Shown: positions 45,601 through 57,200 of the stretch, in pieces
How the letters are laid out: each line of letters begins with the position of its first letter
How positions within the stretch are numbered: the stretch's first letter is position 1
Source of the DNA: Rhineura floridana
Lineage: Eukaryota > Chordata > Lepidosauria > Squamata > Rhineuridae
NCBI RefSeq assembly: GCF_030035675.1
Contig: NC_084489.1
Span: 77,738,270-77,802,269, forward strand
Length of the DNA stretch: 64,000 nucleotides
Direction: 5' to 3'
Position numbers and translations under genes: made by a program
The notes under the pieces: generated by a model
Seen by the model: the letters and a program-made list of their open reading frames with translations, nothing else
Databases searched by the model: none
Told to the model about the DNA's origin: nothing

Positions 45601-46144
45601 ATCCCTGGCAACATAGTAGGGGTGAAATTAAATGAATGGTAGCTTGTCATGGCCGGAACTCCAGTATTAATAAGTGTCACGCTGAGCTCAATGCACTGGC
45701 CAATGCATAATTTATCTGGCTTCATAAATATCAAAACATGCCACAGCTGTTAGGACTTTCAGTGCAAAACCCACAAATATTGCTTCAATTATTCAGCAAC
45801 TCGACTCGGCAGAAACCAGTCAACCACTTCAAAGGTAGAGTGTTAATAAAGAATCCCTTGCAAGAGACCTTCTAGAATGAGATGATGTCATTAAGCGATA
45901 TAGTTGCAATGGTTAGTTATTAGAGGGCAAAACCCTCACAGAAAGGAGCTAGGGAGCCCCACTAAATGGGCTAAGTCAAAAAGTTCAATCAGACTCCTTG
46001 CTATGGCTGAGCCCCACCTAAAATGTAATAACCCAAAATGCCAAAAGTCATAAAACTGGTCTATTTTCCAGAGAGACTGGGGGGAGTTTCTTTCTACTTG
46101 GGCGCTGTAGGCTGGTGGTGTATGGGGGAGGGAAGGGCTTCATG
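42689..46144. other. Repeat-poor intergenic DNA with candidate conserved noncoding elements
   Basis: Few repeats and no coding exon were recognised over about 3.4 kb, which stands out in this window. Two compact unique segments, about 43330-43680 and 45480-45860, look like candidate conserved noncoding elements (dense short A/T motifs such as gcataatttatctggcttca). Conservation cannot be judged from one sequence. Confidence 0.35.
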
Positions 46145-46152
46145 GTTTAAAC

Positions 46153-46413
46153 CAGTGGTTCTCAAACTTTTTTGGTTCGCGGTGCACTGTAAAACATATA
46201 AAAATTTTCTGGCGTACTTTGTGTACAAAATTAAAAACATACTAATATATTTTAAACTATTAATAAAAATAACAAACTATAGAAAACAATTACTTACCCT
46301 ATACAAATGGGTTTCTTTTCATTTTTAAAATATACTTTCATAATATTTGAGGCACACCTAGCCACCTCTTAGGGCGCACCAGTGTGCCTGGGCGCACTGT
46401 TTGAGAATCACTG
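46153..46413. mobile_element. hAT (Charlie-like) MITE with perfect 8-bp target duplication
   Basis: 261 bp with terminal inverted repeats cagtggttctcaaac and gtttgagaatcactg, flanked by GTTTAAAC at 46145-46152 and 46414-46421. The TIR is of the CAGTGGTTCTCAAA type found on Charlie-group hAT elements. AT-rich interior, no transposase. Confidence 0.9.
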
Positions 46414-46584
46414 GTTTAAACACTTACAACCCAGGTTAACCAAATAAATGTATCAATTGGCACACACCCTCAAATGAAAGCAGACATATATCTCTCAGAT
46501 TGCATGCAAACAATACTCTCTTTTGGGTCTACTGCCAGCAGCACTGCTAGCATTGACTAAAGTTAGAATTCTGAGCCATGGTCT

Positions 46585-46795
46585 CATTCTCCTTTTTTCA
46601 TTTATATCCCACCTTTCCTTCAAGGGGCTCAAGGAGACGCACATGGTTCTTCCCTCTCCCCATTTTATCCTCACAACGACTCTGTGAGGTAGGTTAGGTT
46701 AAGACACAGTGACTTGCCCAAGGTCATCCAGTGAGCTTATCGGTTAAGTACGGACTTGAGCCCTTTCAGGTCCTAGTCCAATGCTCGCTGAGAGC
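46585..46795 (-). mobile_element. MIR/CORE-like SINE
   Basis: The + strand runs tatatcccacctttccttca, tatcctcacaacgactctgt, gaggtaggttaggttaagac, then cagtgacttgcccaaggtca and a worn tRNA-like head. The CCAAGGTCA phrase is the MIR/CORE hallmark. Confidence 0.7.
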
Positions 46796-47867
46796 TTGCT
46801 CGCTGTTGTAATATTTGTTTACTTAGAGCTGTTAAGGAAACATTTGCTTGAAGTTAAAGGTTCAAAAATGTCTTTGAAGAGAAAGAGAGTCTCTGCTCAG
46901 GAAGAATACCCTTGAGCCCCCAATGGATCTTATTCTGGTGTTCTGAGAGAGAGAGATCATCTATGTGGCAGTTTACTGTGTGTTTGGTGCTACTCACATC
47001 TTCTTTAAATTTGCATGGTTCACATGATATTACCACCAAAAAAAGAAGCTATTACACCATTTTTCTCTTGTAACTCTATACAATCTCAATCCGCTGATAT
47101 GAAAAGTGGAAAAACTTCTCCACTCCATTTCTCTAGTGGTTGCAGACACGTTGTTCCAATGCTTTTAGGTGGGTGTGTCAATCGTTCCCCTCTCCATGCC
47201 CACTATCTCCTCCCTTCTTGTATTTTGTTTCCTTTGGGCTGACAAGTAACTTCCAGCTGCTATCCTCCATTCTGCTTGCCTTTTTTATGTTGCTGCAAAC
47301 AGTACCTTTATTTTCTTTCCCCCCTAACTTGTGCACAAAAGCATAACACTGCTCAAACAAAGATTTGTATTTCAGCTATATCCTACCAACCATAGGCAGG
47401 GAAACACAGATATTCACACTTCCAGGTTTTTTAAATAAAAGGAACCTACTGCAGCTGGTAGAACAGACTGAGCATGCTTGGTCACCTAGCAACCAGAGGG
47501 AGTGGATATGTATAATTACAGGGTAGGGTCACAAGGAAACAGCAAGACTAATCTTTCCCAGAGGAATGCCAACTTGTGTGAATGGGAAAAAGCGATTGGC
47601 AGCTATCATTGAGCAGGAACTACAGACGGTGCAAACCCATAACAAAGGTAAAAGCAGTGTTTTTGCTACAAAGAAATGCTCCCATGTGCATGAGCCCAGA
47701 GGGAGAAACCAGTACCCATTTTTCTCACTATCATGCATCCACCAGCCTCCTAAACCCTCCTTCCCATTGGCTATTTTCCTTGCCCAAGCCACACAATGTT
47801 ATTGTTTAACCTCTCCTGTCCTCCACATCTTTTCCATCTTTCTTGCTTCATGATTATGCCTAGCACT

Positions 47868-47972
47868 GGAGTGGGGAGCCTGTGGTGTTCCTGACCATTC
47901 GGTCATGCTGGCTGGGGCTGATGAGTGTTGTAGTCTAGCAACATCTGGAGGGCTATGGGTTCCCTACCCCTG
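47868..47972. mobile_element. hAT-like MITE (family A), half copy
   Basis: ggtcatgctggctggggctg, agtgttgtagtctagcaaca and tctggagggctatgggttcc form the right arm of family A; the left arm is shortened to tggggagcctgtggtg. Confidence 0.6.
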
Positions 47973-48339
47973 GACTAAGAGGGCAACCATGACTTCCAGT
48001 GTCTTCCACCTTGAACTGTGACTGGAGGGAACTGATCACAATGTCCTCTCTATCAGGAGGTCCACACACAAGCATCCAGGCGAGTTTCCCTACGAGCGTA
48101 TTCATCCTGGCCAAAGCCCCAGTATGAGCCCCACTGGCAGGCTAATAACAAAGATGTGTTTGAAAACATATGTTTCTTATTGGTTCACTAATTGGAGAGC
48201 TCCCTGTCAATTGAGGTCTTCACAGAAAACCCATGTTTACTGCCATGTTTTCCCACAATGAACAACTTAAACGGCACAGGAGTTTCTCTCTGTTTCATAA
48301 ATTCTGTTACCCCGATCCTAATTTGATCTTCCAGTCTAG

Positions 48340-48527
48340 AAGGTGACTGTTTTGACCTCCTGTTCATGGCATACAGAAGGTCCCAGGTTCAAACCCCAGC
48401 ACCTCCAGGTATGCGAATGCCCCAAATCTGCAACCCTGGAGAGCCACTGGCAGTCAGTGTAGACAACCCTGAGCTAGATGGGCTAACGGTCTGCATCAGT
48501 ATAAGGCAGTTTCCTATATTCCTTTGC
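48340..48527 (+). mobile_element. tRNA-Ala-derived SINE
   Basis: agaaggtcccaggttcaaac (B-box), cccagcacctccaggtatg, then tggagagccactggcagtca, gagctagatgggctaacggt and cagtataaggcagtttccta, which resembles a CR1-type tail. The A-box part is decayed. Confidence 0.7.
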
Positions 48528-49254
48528 CCAAGGACATTCGAAGCCTTAAGAAACTGTGGGCGGATTTATGCCTCACACACATCGCTATCATACCCCTGCT
48601 GCAGAAAGCAGGTGACAAGATTTTTTGAATGGCACATTTCCTGTACAAACTGCAGGTCAGTTCAAATAACCAGAGCAGCCCGCATTTCAGTTGTGTGGAT
48701 GACAGATGCTGCAATCGCAAGGAACAGATTGGTCTGTTGATGAACGTGAGAGACCAAGAATCAGAGCCTAGAACAAATGCATGATGCTCCTTGCATTTAA
48801 ACACACAGGCAGAAACAGCCTGTTCTGTCCCACATTAGTGTTTCAAAGGTAAAACACTGAAGAAAAAGGGAAAACAAAAGAACAAGGTAGGATTGAATGT
48901 TTTGTTCTGGCTGCTGACTCGGTGGTTTCCAGTACTCCAGCTTCTTCTATTCACACAACTCTTGAATGAACAGGCTCTGTGAGCTTATTGGGGCCAATTC
49001 ATGTTGACATGTTGTTGAATGGCTTAAAAAAGATCTTGTGGGGTTTTTTTTCTCTTTCCCGGTAGTGCCTGATTGTCCTAAGTAGTGATATCTAGACACT
49101 GAATCCAAGACACTCTAATAGCTAGATAGGTTATTAAATAATAATACAATGGTCACAGATAATATAACTGGAACTATTATAAGTAATTACTATTTTTGCA
49201 TGGTTCAGTCTGAAGGGAATAGCTAGTTGTTCAATGGGTTGAACGTCCTGAAAT

Positions 49255-49425
49255 TACAGCTACTAAAAAGCTCCCTGATATTCAGTCAGACCATTGATTC
49301 ATTTTGCCCAAATACTTTCTACTCTGCTTTCCAAAGGCCTGAGAGAGACTTTAGCTGATGGCAATACTATGAATTGAATTAGGTGCCTTCTGCATGCAAG
49401 GCATATGCTCCACCCAAACCCAAAC
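49255..49425 (-). mobile_element. tRNA-Ala-derived SINE
   Basis: On the - strand: gtggagcatatgccttgcat and gcagaaggcacctaattcaa (decayed head), ending caatggtctgactgaatatc. Same family as 48340-48527. Confidence 0.55.
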
Positions 49426-50104
49426 TCCAGAGAAAACAGATTATTGTTATTGTTGTTATTGTTTTTTTTAGGTTGGATAGAGGATGAACTATAGGATGAG
49501 GGATTAATCATCTGCTAAAGACGGGCAGCAGACTGCGTAGGTACAGAGGTCATCTGGCCACAGTTTTTCCCACTATGGTGAGGAGAACTGTATTTCTCTT
49601 CAAAATATATTATTTCTGAATTTCCATTGCTGCATATAAATTAGCATGTGCACATCTTATGCCAATCCTTTCTTTTGGCATCACATAGATGGCCACCCTA
49701 ATCCCTATTAGGGATGGGGGTGGAAACAGGGAGGGTAGCTTGCTTAAGGCCATCTCATGATGAGTGTGTGGCTGAGGCCAGAGTAGAGCAGAGGCCTTCC
49801 TGGTTCATAGTTCAGACTCTTAAGAGCAAAGGCAATGTGACAGGCTAGGGCAATAAGGGCTGCAGCTGCCAGTGAGCCAGGGCAGACCTTTGTCAGCAGC
49901 AGGTTGTGGAACGGGCCTTCTTCCCTCACTGGAAGTTCATGTAAGCCTTCCGCACCACAGGCTTTCAGTGGGCCTTGGGTCGACCTCTTGATGCGTGTGT
50001 GGTACTATACTGGCTAATTCATCTTCACTGCCTCACTAGAGCCATCTTCAGGCATTCAGGCAGCACTGCAACAGGTGTGGGAACAGAGAGTAGGGGGCCA
50101 CCTT

Positions 50105-50292
50105 GCCCCTCCATCTCCAAGCAGGTGAGTTGCTGCTGCTTACCAAGAGGTGGAGTGAAATGAGGGGCAGGGTGCAAATGCACTGGCAGCAGCACCTGAT
50201 TGGCTCTGCTGGTGTGTTTGCACCGTACTGTACCACTTCCCCCTCCTCCCCCCAATAAGCAGCAGCAATTCACCTGCTGGGAGGTCAGGAAG
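50105..50292. repeat. Palindromic element
   Basis: caagcaggtgagttgctgct at the left pairs with agcagcagcaattcacctgc at the right, and ggtgcaaatgcactggc with gctggtgtgtttgcacc further in. Likely a MITE of unknown family. Confidence 0.5.
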
Positions 50293-51016
50293 GTGCCTCC
50301 GTCCCACTGCACTGGCCATTACTGGGGAGACCTCCTTGTCCTCTTGCTGCTTTCAAACCATCTTCTAGCCATCCCCCAAACTCTTTCAATTGCTTTCTTC
50401 TGATTCTTGCCCTAAAACCTTTTCCAAAGCCCCACAAAATCACTAGCCAGACCTCCTCCTTCCTCTGACAATCTCCCCTCCTCTTTCTGGTTAGCATCCA
50501 TTTTCTTTCTGATGCCACCTTCACCTTATCAGCCAATTACTTATTGATTCTGTTTTAACATCTTTAATAAATATGTGAATTCCCTTTTGATACATTTATT
50601 TTTGATTTGAATTTTTTGTTGTCCTTGTTAACTCCTGGGATGCCAAATCCTGGAGTATGCTTGGGTCTCAATGACAAAAGATCCCCCAGATTGACAAAAG
50701 ATTCCCAAAAGGCTTGCATGCAAACTGCACGGTTCATAACAGGAGCCCCACAGACTTCACAGAAGCTTCCCCACTCCACAAGATCACCATTCATGAATTG
50801 GAGGGTGACCAGTACAGAGACAAGGATGAATCTCCCACTTCACCCTGTGTTTGCTTTGGGGAGGTGAAGAGGGCTTACATGTTTGTATTTTGAGTGTATA
50901 AGCTGCTTTGAAGGCCTAATGGTAGAAAAGCAGACGAGCTATGTTAAGGTAAGCAAATAAACCACATTTTTGCTTCCCAGAACTGCTGCAGGAGCTGAAC
51001 ACTATGCTTCTCCCAT
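50293..51016. other. Unassigned intergenic DNA
   Basis: No gene was recognised. A LINE-tail-like ending (taagctgctttgaaggccta to gcaaataaacc) lies at about 50880-50965. Confidence 0.3.
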
Positions 51017-51184
51017 CCAGTGGAGGCTGGTGGCTCCAATTTCAGTGGGGCAATGAATCCGCTGCAGGCTTTAGTATGAACTTTCAAGGAGATGTCCAAG
51101 GTGCTGAAAACTCCTTGAAAGTTTGAACTAAAATCTGGAGCCGATTCACTGCCCCACTGACATCAAGGCCACTAGTCTCCATTG
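51017..51184. repeat. Palindromic MITE (family C), copy 2
   Basis: aggctggtggctccaatttc, agtggggcaatgaatc is mirrored by gattcactgccccactgaca and ggccactagtctccattg; inner arms ctttcaaggag / ctccttgaaag. Confidence 0.65.
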
Positions 51185-51874
51185 CTCCCATCTCACACAC
51201 TCTCCTCGCAGACACCGTTCTCCCCAGCCTGCCTGAAGTGATGGGAGTGTGGGGAGGTGTGGCAGTGAAGGGACAGGGTTCAGCTCCCCTCTACAATCCG
51301 TCATGCAAAAATCAGGTCCCTGCTTTATACATGAACAAATATGGCTGCCCCTGCCATATCTTCAACTCAGTGCCTTTTAATATTTATTTCCTATAAACAA
51401 GTCCATTTCCCCCCAATAGTAATAGAATTAGAATTGATCCTTTGTCGGCAATCTATGGCCCTGATCCAGCTATGCATGTGTGCAACAGTTGGGGCAGCTA
51501 GCCCAGTCAGATAATTGGCAAGAGTGCTGCTAATCTGTTCCAGTGGGTGGAGGCACCACCAGCCCCCCCCCCTTTTGAAGACCTGATGAGTGCTATCACA
51601 GATAATCAGAGCAGGACTAAACATGTTCAATCCCAGCTGTTGAATCAAGCTAGAAATAACACACGCATCCTGTTTGTATGCAAGGCACCTCATTCAGATA
51701 AGGAAAGTGGAGAAACCTGCTAGATGTTCAGACTCATGAGCCCACCATAGATGCAACCACTTCATGAGTTTACATTTGGCTTGCAGTTAATATATTGAGA
51801 CTTAGAGAAAAATTGAGACAATAAGGGTTGGTTTCATCACATATCATCGAACAAAAAGTAACCACAGCAACCTG

Positions 51875-54118
51875 GTGGTAAAATAATGCTTTATTTTATG
51901 GATGAACAAACACTACTATGCCGCACTCGGGCTTTTCCTCTACAAAATGCTGTGAACGGAGCAGGCAGTCAGCTCCTCTGCTCAAGTTCAGTTTAGGCAT
52001 ACCAGCCACAAAAGTTTATCAAAACCTGGCCATTTGTAGCATTCACATGGTCTATTTGGCATTTGGCCAAAGGAAGCAGCATTATTCTGCAATTCCTGTT
52101 CATATGAATCCTGATACACATTAAATTATGAAAGAAAGAAAAACTATAATGAGATGTCCCCCTCCCCCACTTTGTGTTTGATTTACTGGTATATCTCCTA
52201 TGACAATCTCATTACCACCAACAGCCAACAGATTGAACCTAAAACAAAACAGAGACACAATGAACACTGTGATAGGGATCAGCATTGTGTTGCCGTCTGG
52301 GATGGGTGTTTTATCAAGAGCACAATGTAAAAATGTAGAAATTGGCATTGACATCCAGGCTGTCAAAAACAATAAAAAAGAATCGCACAATTGATATAGT
52401 TTGGATGAATACCTCTAAGGGGTCCTAATAAGCAAACAAGTGTTATTGCATGCATGCTGAACACAAGATGTAATAATACTGGATTGGAGGGGAGGACTTG
52501 ACAAATCATAGACTTACATTCCTTTTATATACAACAAAATGAATTATTCAGTATTCATACTAGCTGTACATTTGGTCAGAATAATTTACAGGGAGCAACA
52601 CTAGCCACAACAAACAAAAGGAAAGAAACAAACAAAAAGTACAAAGGAATTAAAAAATGTTTGTGTGAAGGAACTATGGGGGGGGCATGTGTTTAGAATT
52701 AAGGGCAAGGGGAGAAATACAAATTTGCAACCCTAAAACCTACATTTATCATCACAATAAGAGATGAGATTTTAAAAAGCAGGGTTGTTAGCACTGATTA
52801 AAATGCGTAACATTACTGCGAAGGTAACCTTTGCAGATTTAGATCTATTACAGTTGACAGAGGTTGGAGCTGTGGAAGAGTAAGGAGAGAAGGAATTCAA
52901 AGGCAACTGAGGAGGCAATTCATAAATCAGTCTAGCAAGGGAGCTGACCCAGTCAGACAGGAAATTTTGTCCTCTAGCACTCTTTAACACCATCAAGGCC
53001 TGATTCTTTAGGTCCCAAAGTTTAGGAGATGCTTCTCGCATTTGCCTCACAGTTCCTCCACAACAATGAGTACTAGAAGCTTGCTGTTTTACTTTTTCAT
53101 GACCATTGCAGTTCTTGAGATTCTATTCAGACTGGTAGGCCTCTAAAGTGTGTAGTGTGACAACTGCCATGCAGATTTCTTTGACCCTCCATCCCTGATT
53201 ACAACTTGAGGGGTTTTTTTTTAAGCATAAGACAGGAATGTTTAAAAACATATTTCATGTTAATAAGGATGATCTAGATAAAGCAAAGTGTCAATCAGTA
53301 CGTTAAAGAAATCTACAGGAAGAATTCCTGCATGTTTTTAGAAAGAAAGGGGGCTCGTCAATGGAGTCTATTGTATTTATTTTTTTGCCCTCTCCTTACC
53401 CAGAATACATTGCAAGGTTGAAGTAAAAGGAAGTGGCTGATAAAAACTATATACAGAAAGACCTATACAGTGCATGAACTTTAATTAAAGGTTAGTAACT
53501 ACAGCGGTGTTTGCTGCAAAGGAAACCTCTGCTCAGTTGAGCAGTTCTGTGGCAATGACAAATTCTTCGAAATGCAGAAGACAATGGGCAAACAACACAT
53601 AAATCTGTACCTTGAAAAATAATTGTGCTATAATCTTTATTCCATGGTTGGTAGTCTTATCTGAGACAATGAGGTGCTAACTAAGGGAACCCTAACACAG
53701 ACAGATGTCATTCCTACTGCTGGAATACTTTCAATGCTCAGGGCCTTTTAATTGACATCCTGGGGAAATCTCTTCCTATGTCCACTCATCCTGATTTGAG
53801 CATCTTACTCCAGAAGTCACTTTGTGGCAAGAAAGATGATCCTTTCTTTTCGTTTCTTCTTTTTCCTGCTTTTGTTTTAAACAGCAGCTTCTGCTGAGTT
53901 CCTCATGCTTAAAAGTTCCTCCATTTAGGAAGGAGTCATGATCCAGTACAAGCAGGCAGACTGCTTTTCCTTTTCAGTTTTTGTTAAATACATGCTCATG
54001 TAATACTCCTTTCTCCAGGGGGGAAAAACAGAGAGGTTCAGTTGCATATCATTATTCTTATTATTTTAATTATTCTTATTATAAACTGCCTTGTGCTTCT
54101 TAGCACAAGCCCAAAGGG
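51875..54118 (-). other. DPP6: Probable DPP6 3' UTR
   Basis: Repeat-free sequence follows the DPP6 stop codon for about 2.2 kb. On the - strand AATAAA stands at 53636-53641, 53376-53381 and 51890-51895. The last is followed by a GT/T-rich stretch (ttgctgtggttactttttg), the usual downstream cleavage signal, so it is the best candidate for the main 3' end. Confidence 0.6.
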
Positions 54119-54265
54119 TTAATCCTCATCCTCTTCCTCTTTCGTTGAAACTACTGGGGCTTTGTCCTGGACTTTGAAACATTCCACAAAGAAACTGACA
54201 ATAGACTTGTACAGGTGCTGCTCCAGGGCTGGTCTGTTAAAGTAATGGCCTTCGTCAGGGTATAT
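54119..54265 (-). CDS. DPP6: DPP6 last coding exon
   Basis: Acceptor ctttgcag. It encodes [20 protein letters not shown], then [20 protein letters not shown] and TKEEEDED with TAA at 54119-54121. The His of DEGH matches the triad His of active S9B enzymes. Confidence 0.96.
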   Translation of the reverse strand: MYPDEGHYFNRPALEQHLYKSIVSFFVECFKVQDKAPVVSTKEEEDED

Positions 54266-57200
54266 CTGCAAAGAAATTAAGGCGGCTGTGAGCAGGCTAT
54301 TAGGGTACATGGAAAAACGGGCCTCGACTGAAGTTGAAACCAACGCTGGGAATCATCTGAGCCCATCCTCTTTGATCTGCCCCTCTCAAAACCAGAGCAC
54401 GCTTGCTATTTGCTGGGCTAAACAAAAAGTGGTGTGAGAGAGGCTGCATTCAGATAGCACTCTGTTCTGTTTCCTCCTACGTTCCCTTACCCGTTTCCTG
54501 TTTATTTTTGTGTGTTTATGTTATCTTTCACATGATGCAAAAGTTGCTTCTGGAAATTCATTGGAATCAAGTGGAAGTTTAGCACTTGTTCCTTTGCTAA
54601 AAAAATCCATTTTGCAACCCCACTGACCTAGAAAATCATGGGGGTTTGGTGCTTTATTTTCCCCGTGTTTTTCTTGGGCTCACACTGCTACCACTCACAT
54701 AATGACATTTTGGGCCGGTATTCTGCAATATGGGATACAGAAGCATGATAAAGGGTGGAGGGGGTGACACGTCTGATGAGGCTGCTGTTGTTGTGTCACA
54801 CTGTGCCCACTGGTGTGAATGAAGTTTAGTCCAACATGATGGTATACCGAAAAAACACAGTTCCATAATGCAACAGAGTGCAAGGAACAATAGAAATCAG
54901 GGCAGAAGCACTAGTGCTATAATGAGGAAAAGTAACACAATAAACCCCATGTCTTAATGCAGCCTAATCTCTGGAGCTACTTGCACCTTACTAAATATGG
55001 AATAATTGGCAACAGGGCAACCAGCTCTATTTCTTAGACTTCCTTTGGCCTAAACTGGCAGCAGCAGCAGAATGGCAAGTAAAAGTTCAGACATGAACTT
55101 ACCTTTGGATTTGGCTAAAGGGACAATGGTGGGAGACAGTGCTCCTGGAGTGGGAGCATGTTTTCCCACTAGGCACACTTCCAAAATCCCTGGTGGGAAA
55201 AATGAAACTGGCTGCATACACACTATACATTGAAAGCACATGGCTTTCCCCAAGGAATCCTGGGAACCGTAGTTGACACTTCACAGAGCTACAGTTCCCA
55301 GCATCCTTAACAAACTGCAGTTCCCAGGATTCTTTGTGGGAAGCCATGTGCTTTCAATGTATGGTGAGTATGCAGCGACTATTTACATCACTTCCATGAG
55401 GGGTAAAGGCCCTCCCCTGCGGAAGTGACACGAGTGTCATCATTTTCCTGCCAGTCCCAGGCTTGGCTGGCAAATATGCTCTGGGGGCACCTGCTGACAC
55501 CACAGCTGCTTCCCCCTTTGCAGGACCACAAGGTGGGCTGTTGGTCTTTGGGACTGAGGAAGTGGAAAGCAGAGGTGGGAATTCAGGGCAAGCCCCCTTG
55601 AGTCTCTTGCTACTGCTCACATTGAATGCTCACAAAGATGCCACTCTTTTCGGGTCATATTATGGGATGCTCGATAAGATGACACTGGTCCCCGTCTTTT
55701 TTATTTTGCTACTTAATTGGTACGGTTGTGAAGTTTGCCATCCCGAGGCTTTGAGAGCTCAACTCTTCAGCAGGCAAACTACAGGATAGAACATGCCTGT
55801 TGATCCCCTCTAATTGTTACACCCAGCCTGTCTTCTCCCATCCTATCGTCATGCCACTTTCCCCGCAGCACCTCGTGGTAGCTGCCAGTTTCTCTGCTCC
55901 AGATACTATGTTTTCCATATTATGATGCCTGTTAGCAGCATCATAACAAAACAGGATTACCAGTTACTGGCAACCTCTAGGAGCTGTAGCTGCAAGGGGA
56001 TAAAGAGGTGACAGCCCCAGCACAACACAGCAGATGGTCTGGCCCAAAAGTTATTTATTTATTACATTTCTACCCCACCTTTCTTTTCATGATTGGAACC
56101 CAAGCTGGCTTACATATGGTTCCCAGGCAGTTTCCCATCCAGGCACTGACCAGACCTGACCCTGCTTAGCTTCAGCAGGGAGCTGGTCTTATGTGCCTTC
56201 AGGTCATAGCCTGGGACCAGTTCAGTTATGATTTCACAGTACAGGACTGCTTAACTGTATGGAAATTTGTCTGTGCAGATAATGCATTACAGAGGTAATA
56301 ATAGAGTTAATTAATGAAAGGGAGGGACCTCTCAACAATACTTTACCTGTAAGCTGTAATTAGCCTTTGCCCTAATTAGGTGTGTAATGAAGTCAGCAGT
56401 GTGCTGGAAGTGGATTTTCTCTGTAAAACAAGATTAAAAGCATTAAGTGCCAGAGTGTAATAACAATAACAATAGATTTTAAACATGAAAAATGTGCTAT
56501 TAATAGACTGTATTTGCATAGGCCTCACCATCAGCAGTCGCATGAATGATCAAGAACTTCTGGTCTTTCATTGACATCACCCTGTGTGCCAGTTTGGTAA
56601 TCTGGGAAGATTAAAACATGGGAGTTTCAGTATTTTAGGTGCTTGTGCCAATAGTTCTTAAAATACCTTAATGAGCCATGCATGAAACTTAAACAGTGAA
56701 AATGAAAAGAACAACAAACGTAGTCAATATTCATATACCAAGGAGTCGATCCTTTCGTGTGGCAGCACCTATCCTTTGGAACTCCCTGCCTATTGACATG
56801 AGGCAGTTGCCCTCACTATATTGTTTTAGATACCTGCTGAAAACCGTTTTTGTTTCAGCAAGCTTACTCAGACATATAATTAAGTCACCTATATTTGTTT
56901 TAAAAAATTTATAGATGTCATCTTCTTCTTTTTAAAAAATGATGATGGTTATATGTTTTTTGTTCTTTATATATATATTTGCTTTTAATGATGATAGTTA
57001 TATGTATCTTTGTTTTTAATTAGGCTGTGGATTTTAGCCATGTTTTATCCTCAGTTTTATTTGTACACTGTTTGGAGAACTTTTGATCACACAGTTTATA
57101 AATTTTTGAAATAAATAAATAAATAAAGGCCCCTTTGTCTTAGGTGCCTAAACTTCAGTGCATTATCTCAGCTGGTCATTACTATGGGAAGGGATATCCA

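Noticed and set aside
56122-56215. Functional 5S rRNA gene
   Set aside because: Too many changes from 5S rRNA, and it is joined to a LINE-like tail, so a retroposon.
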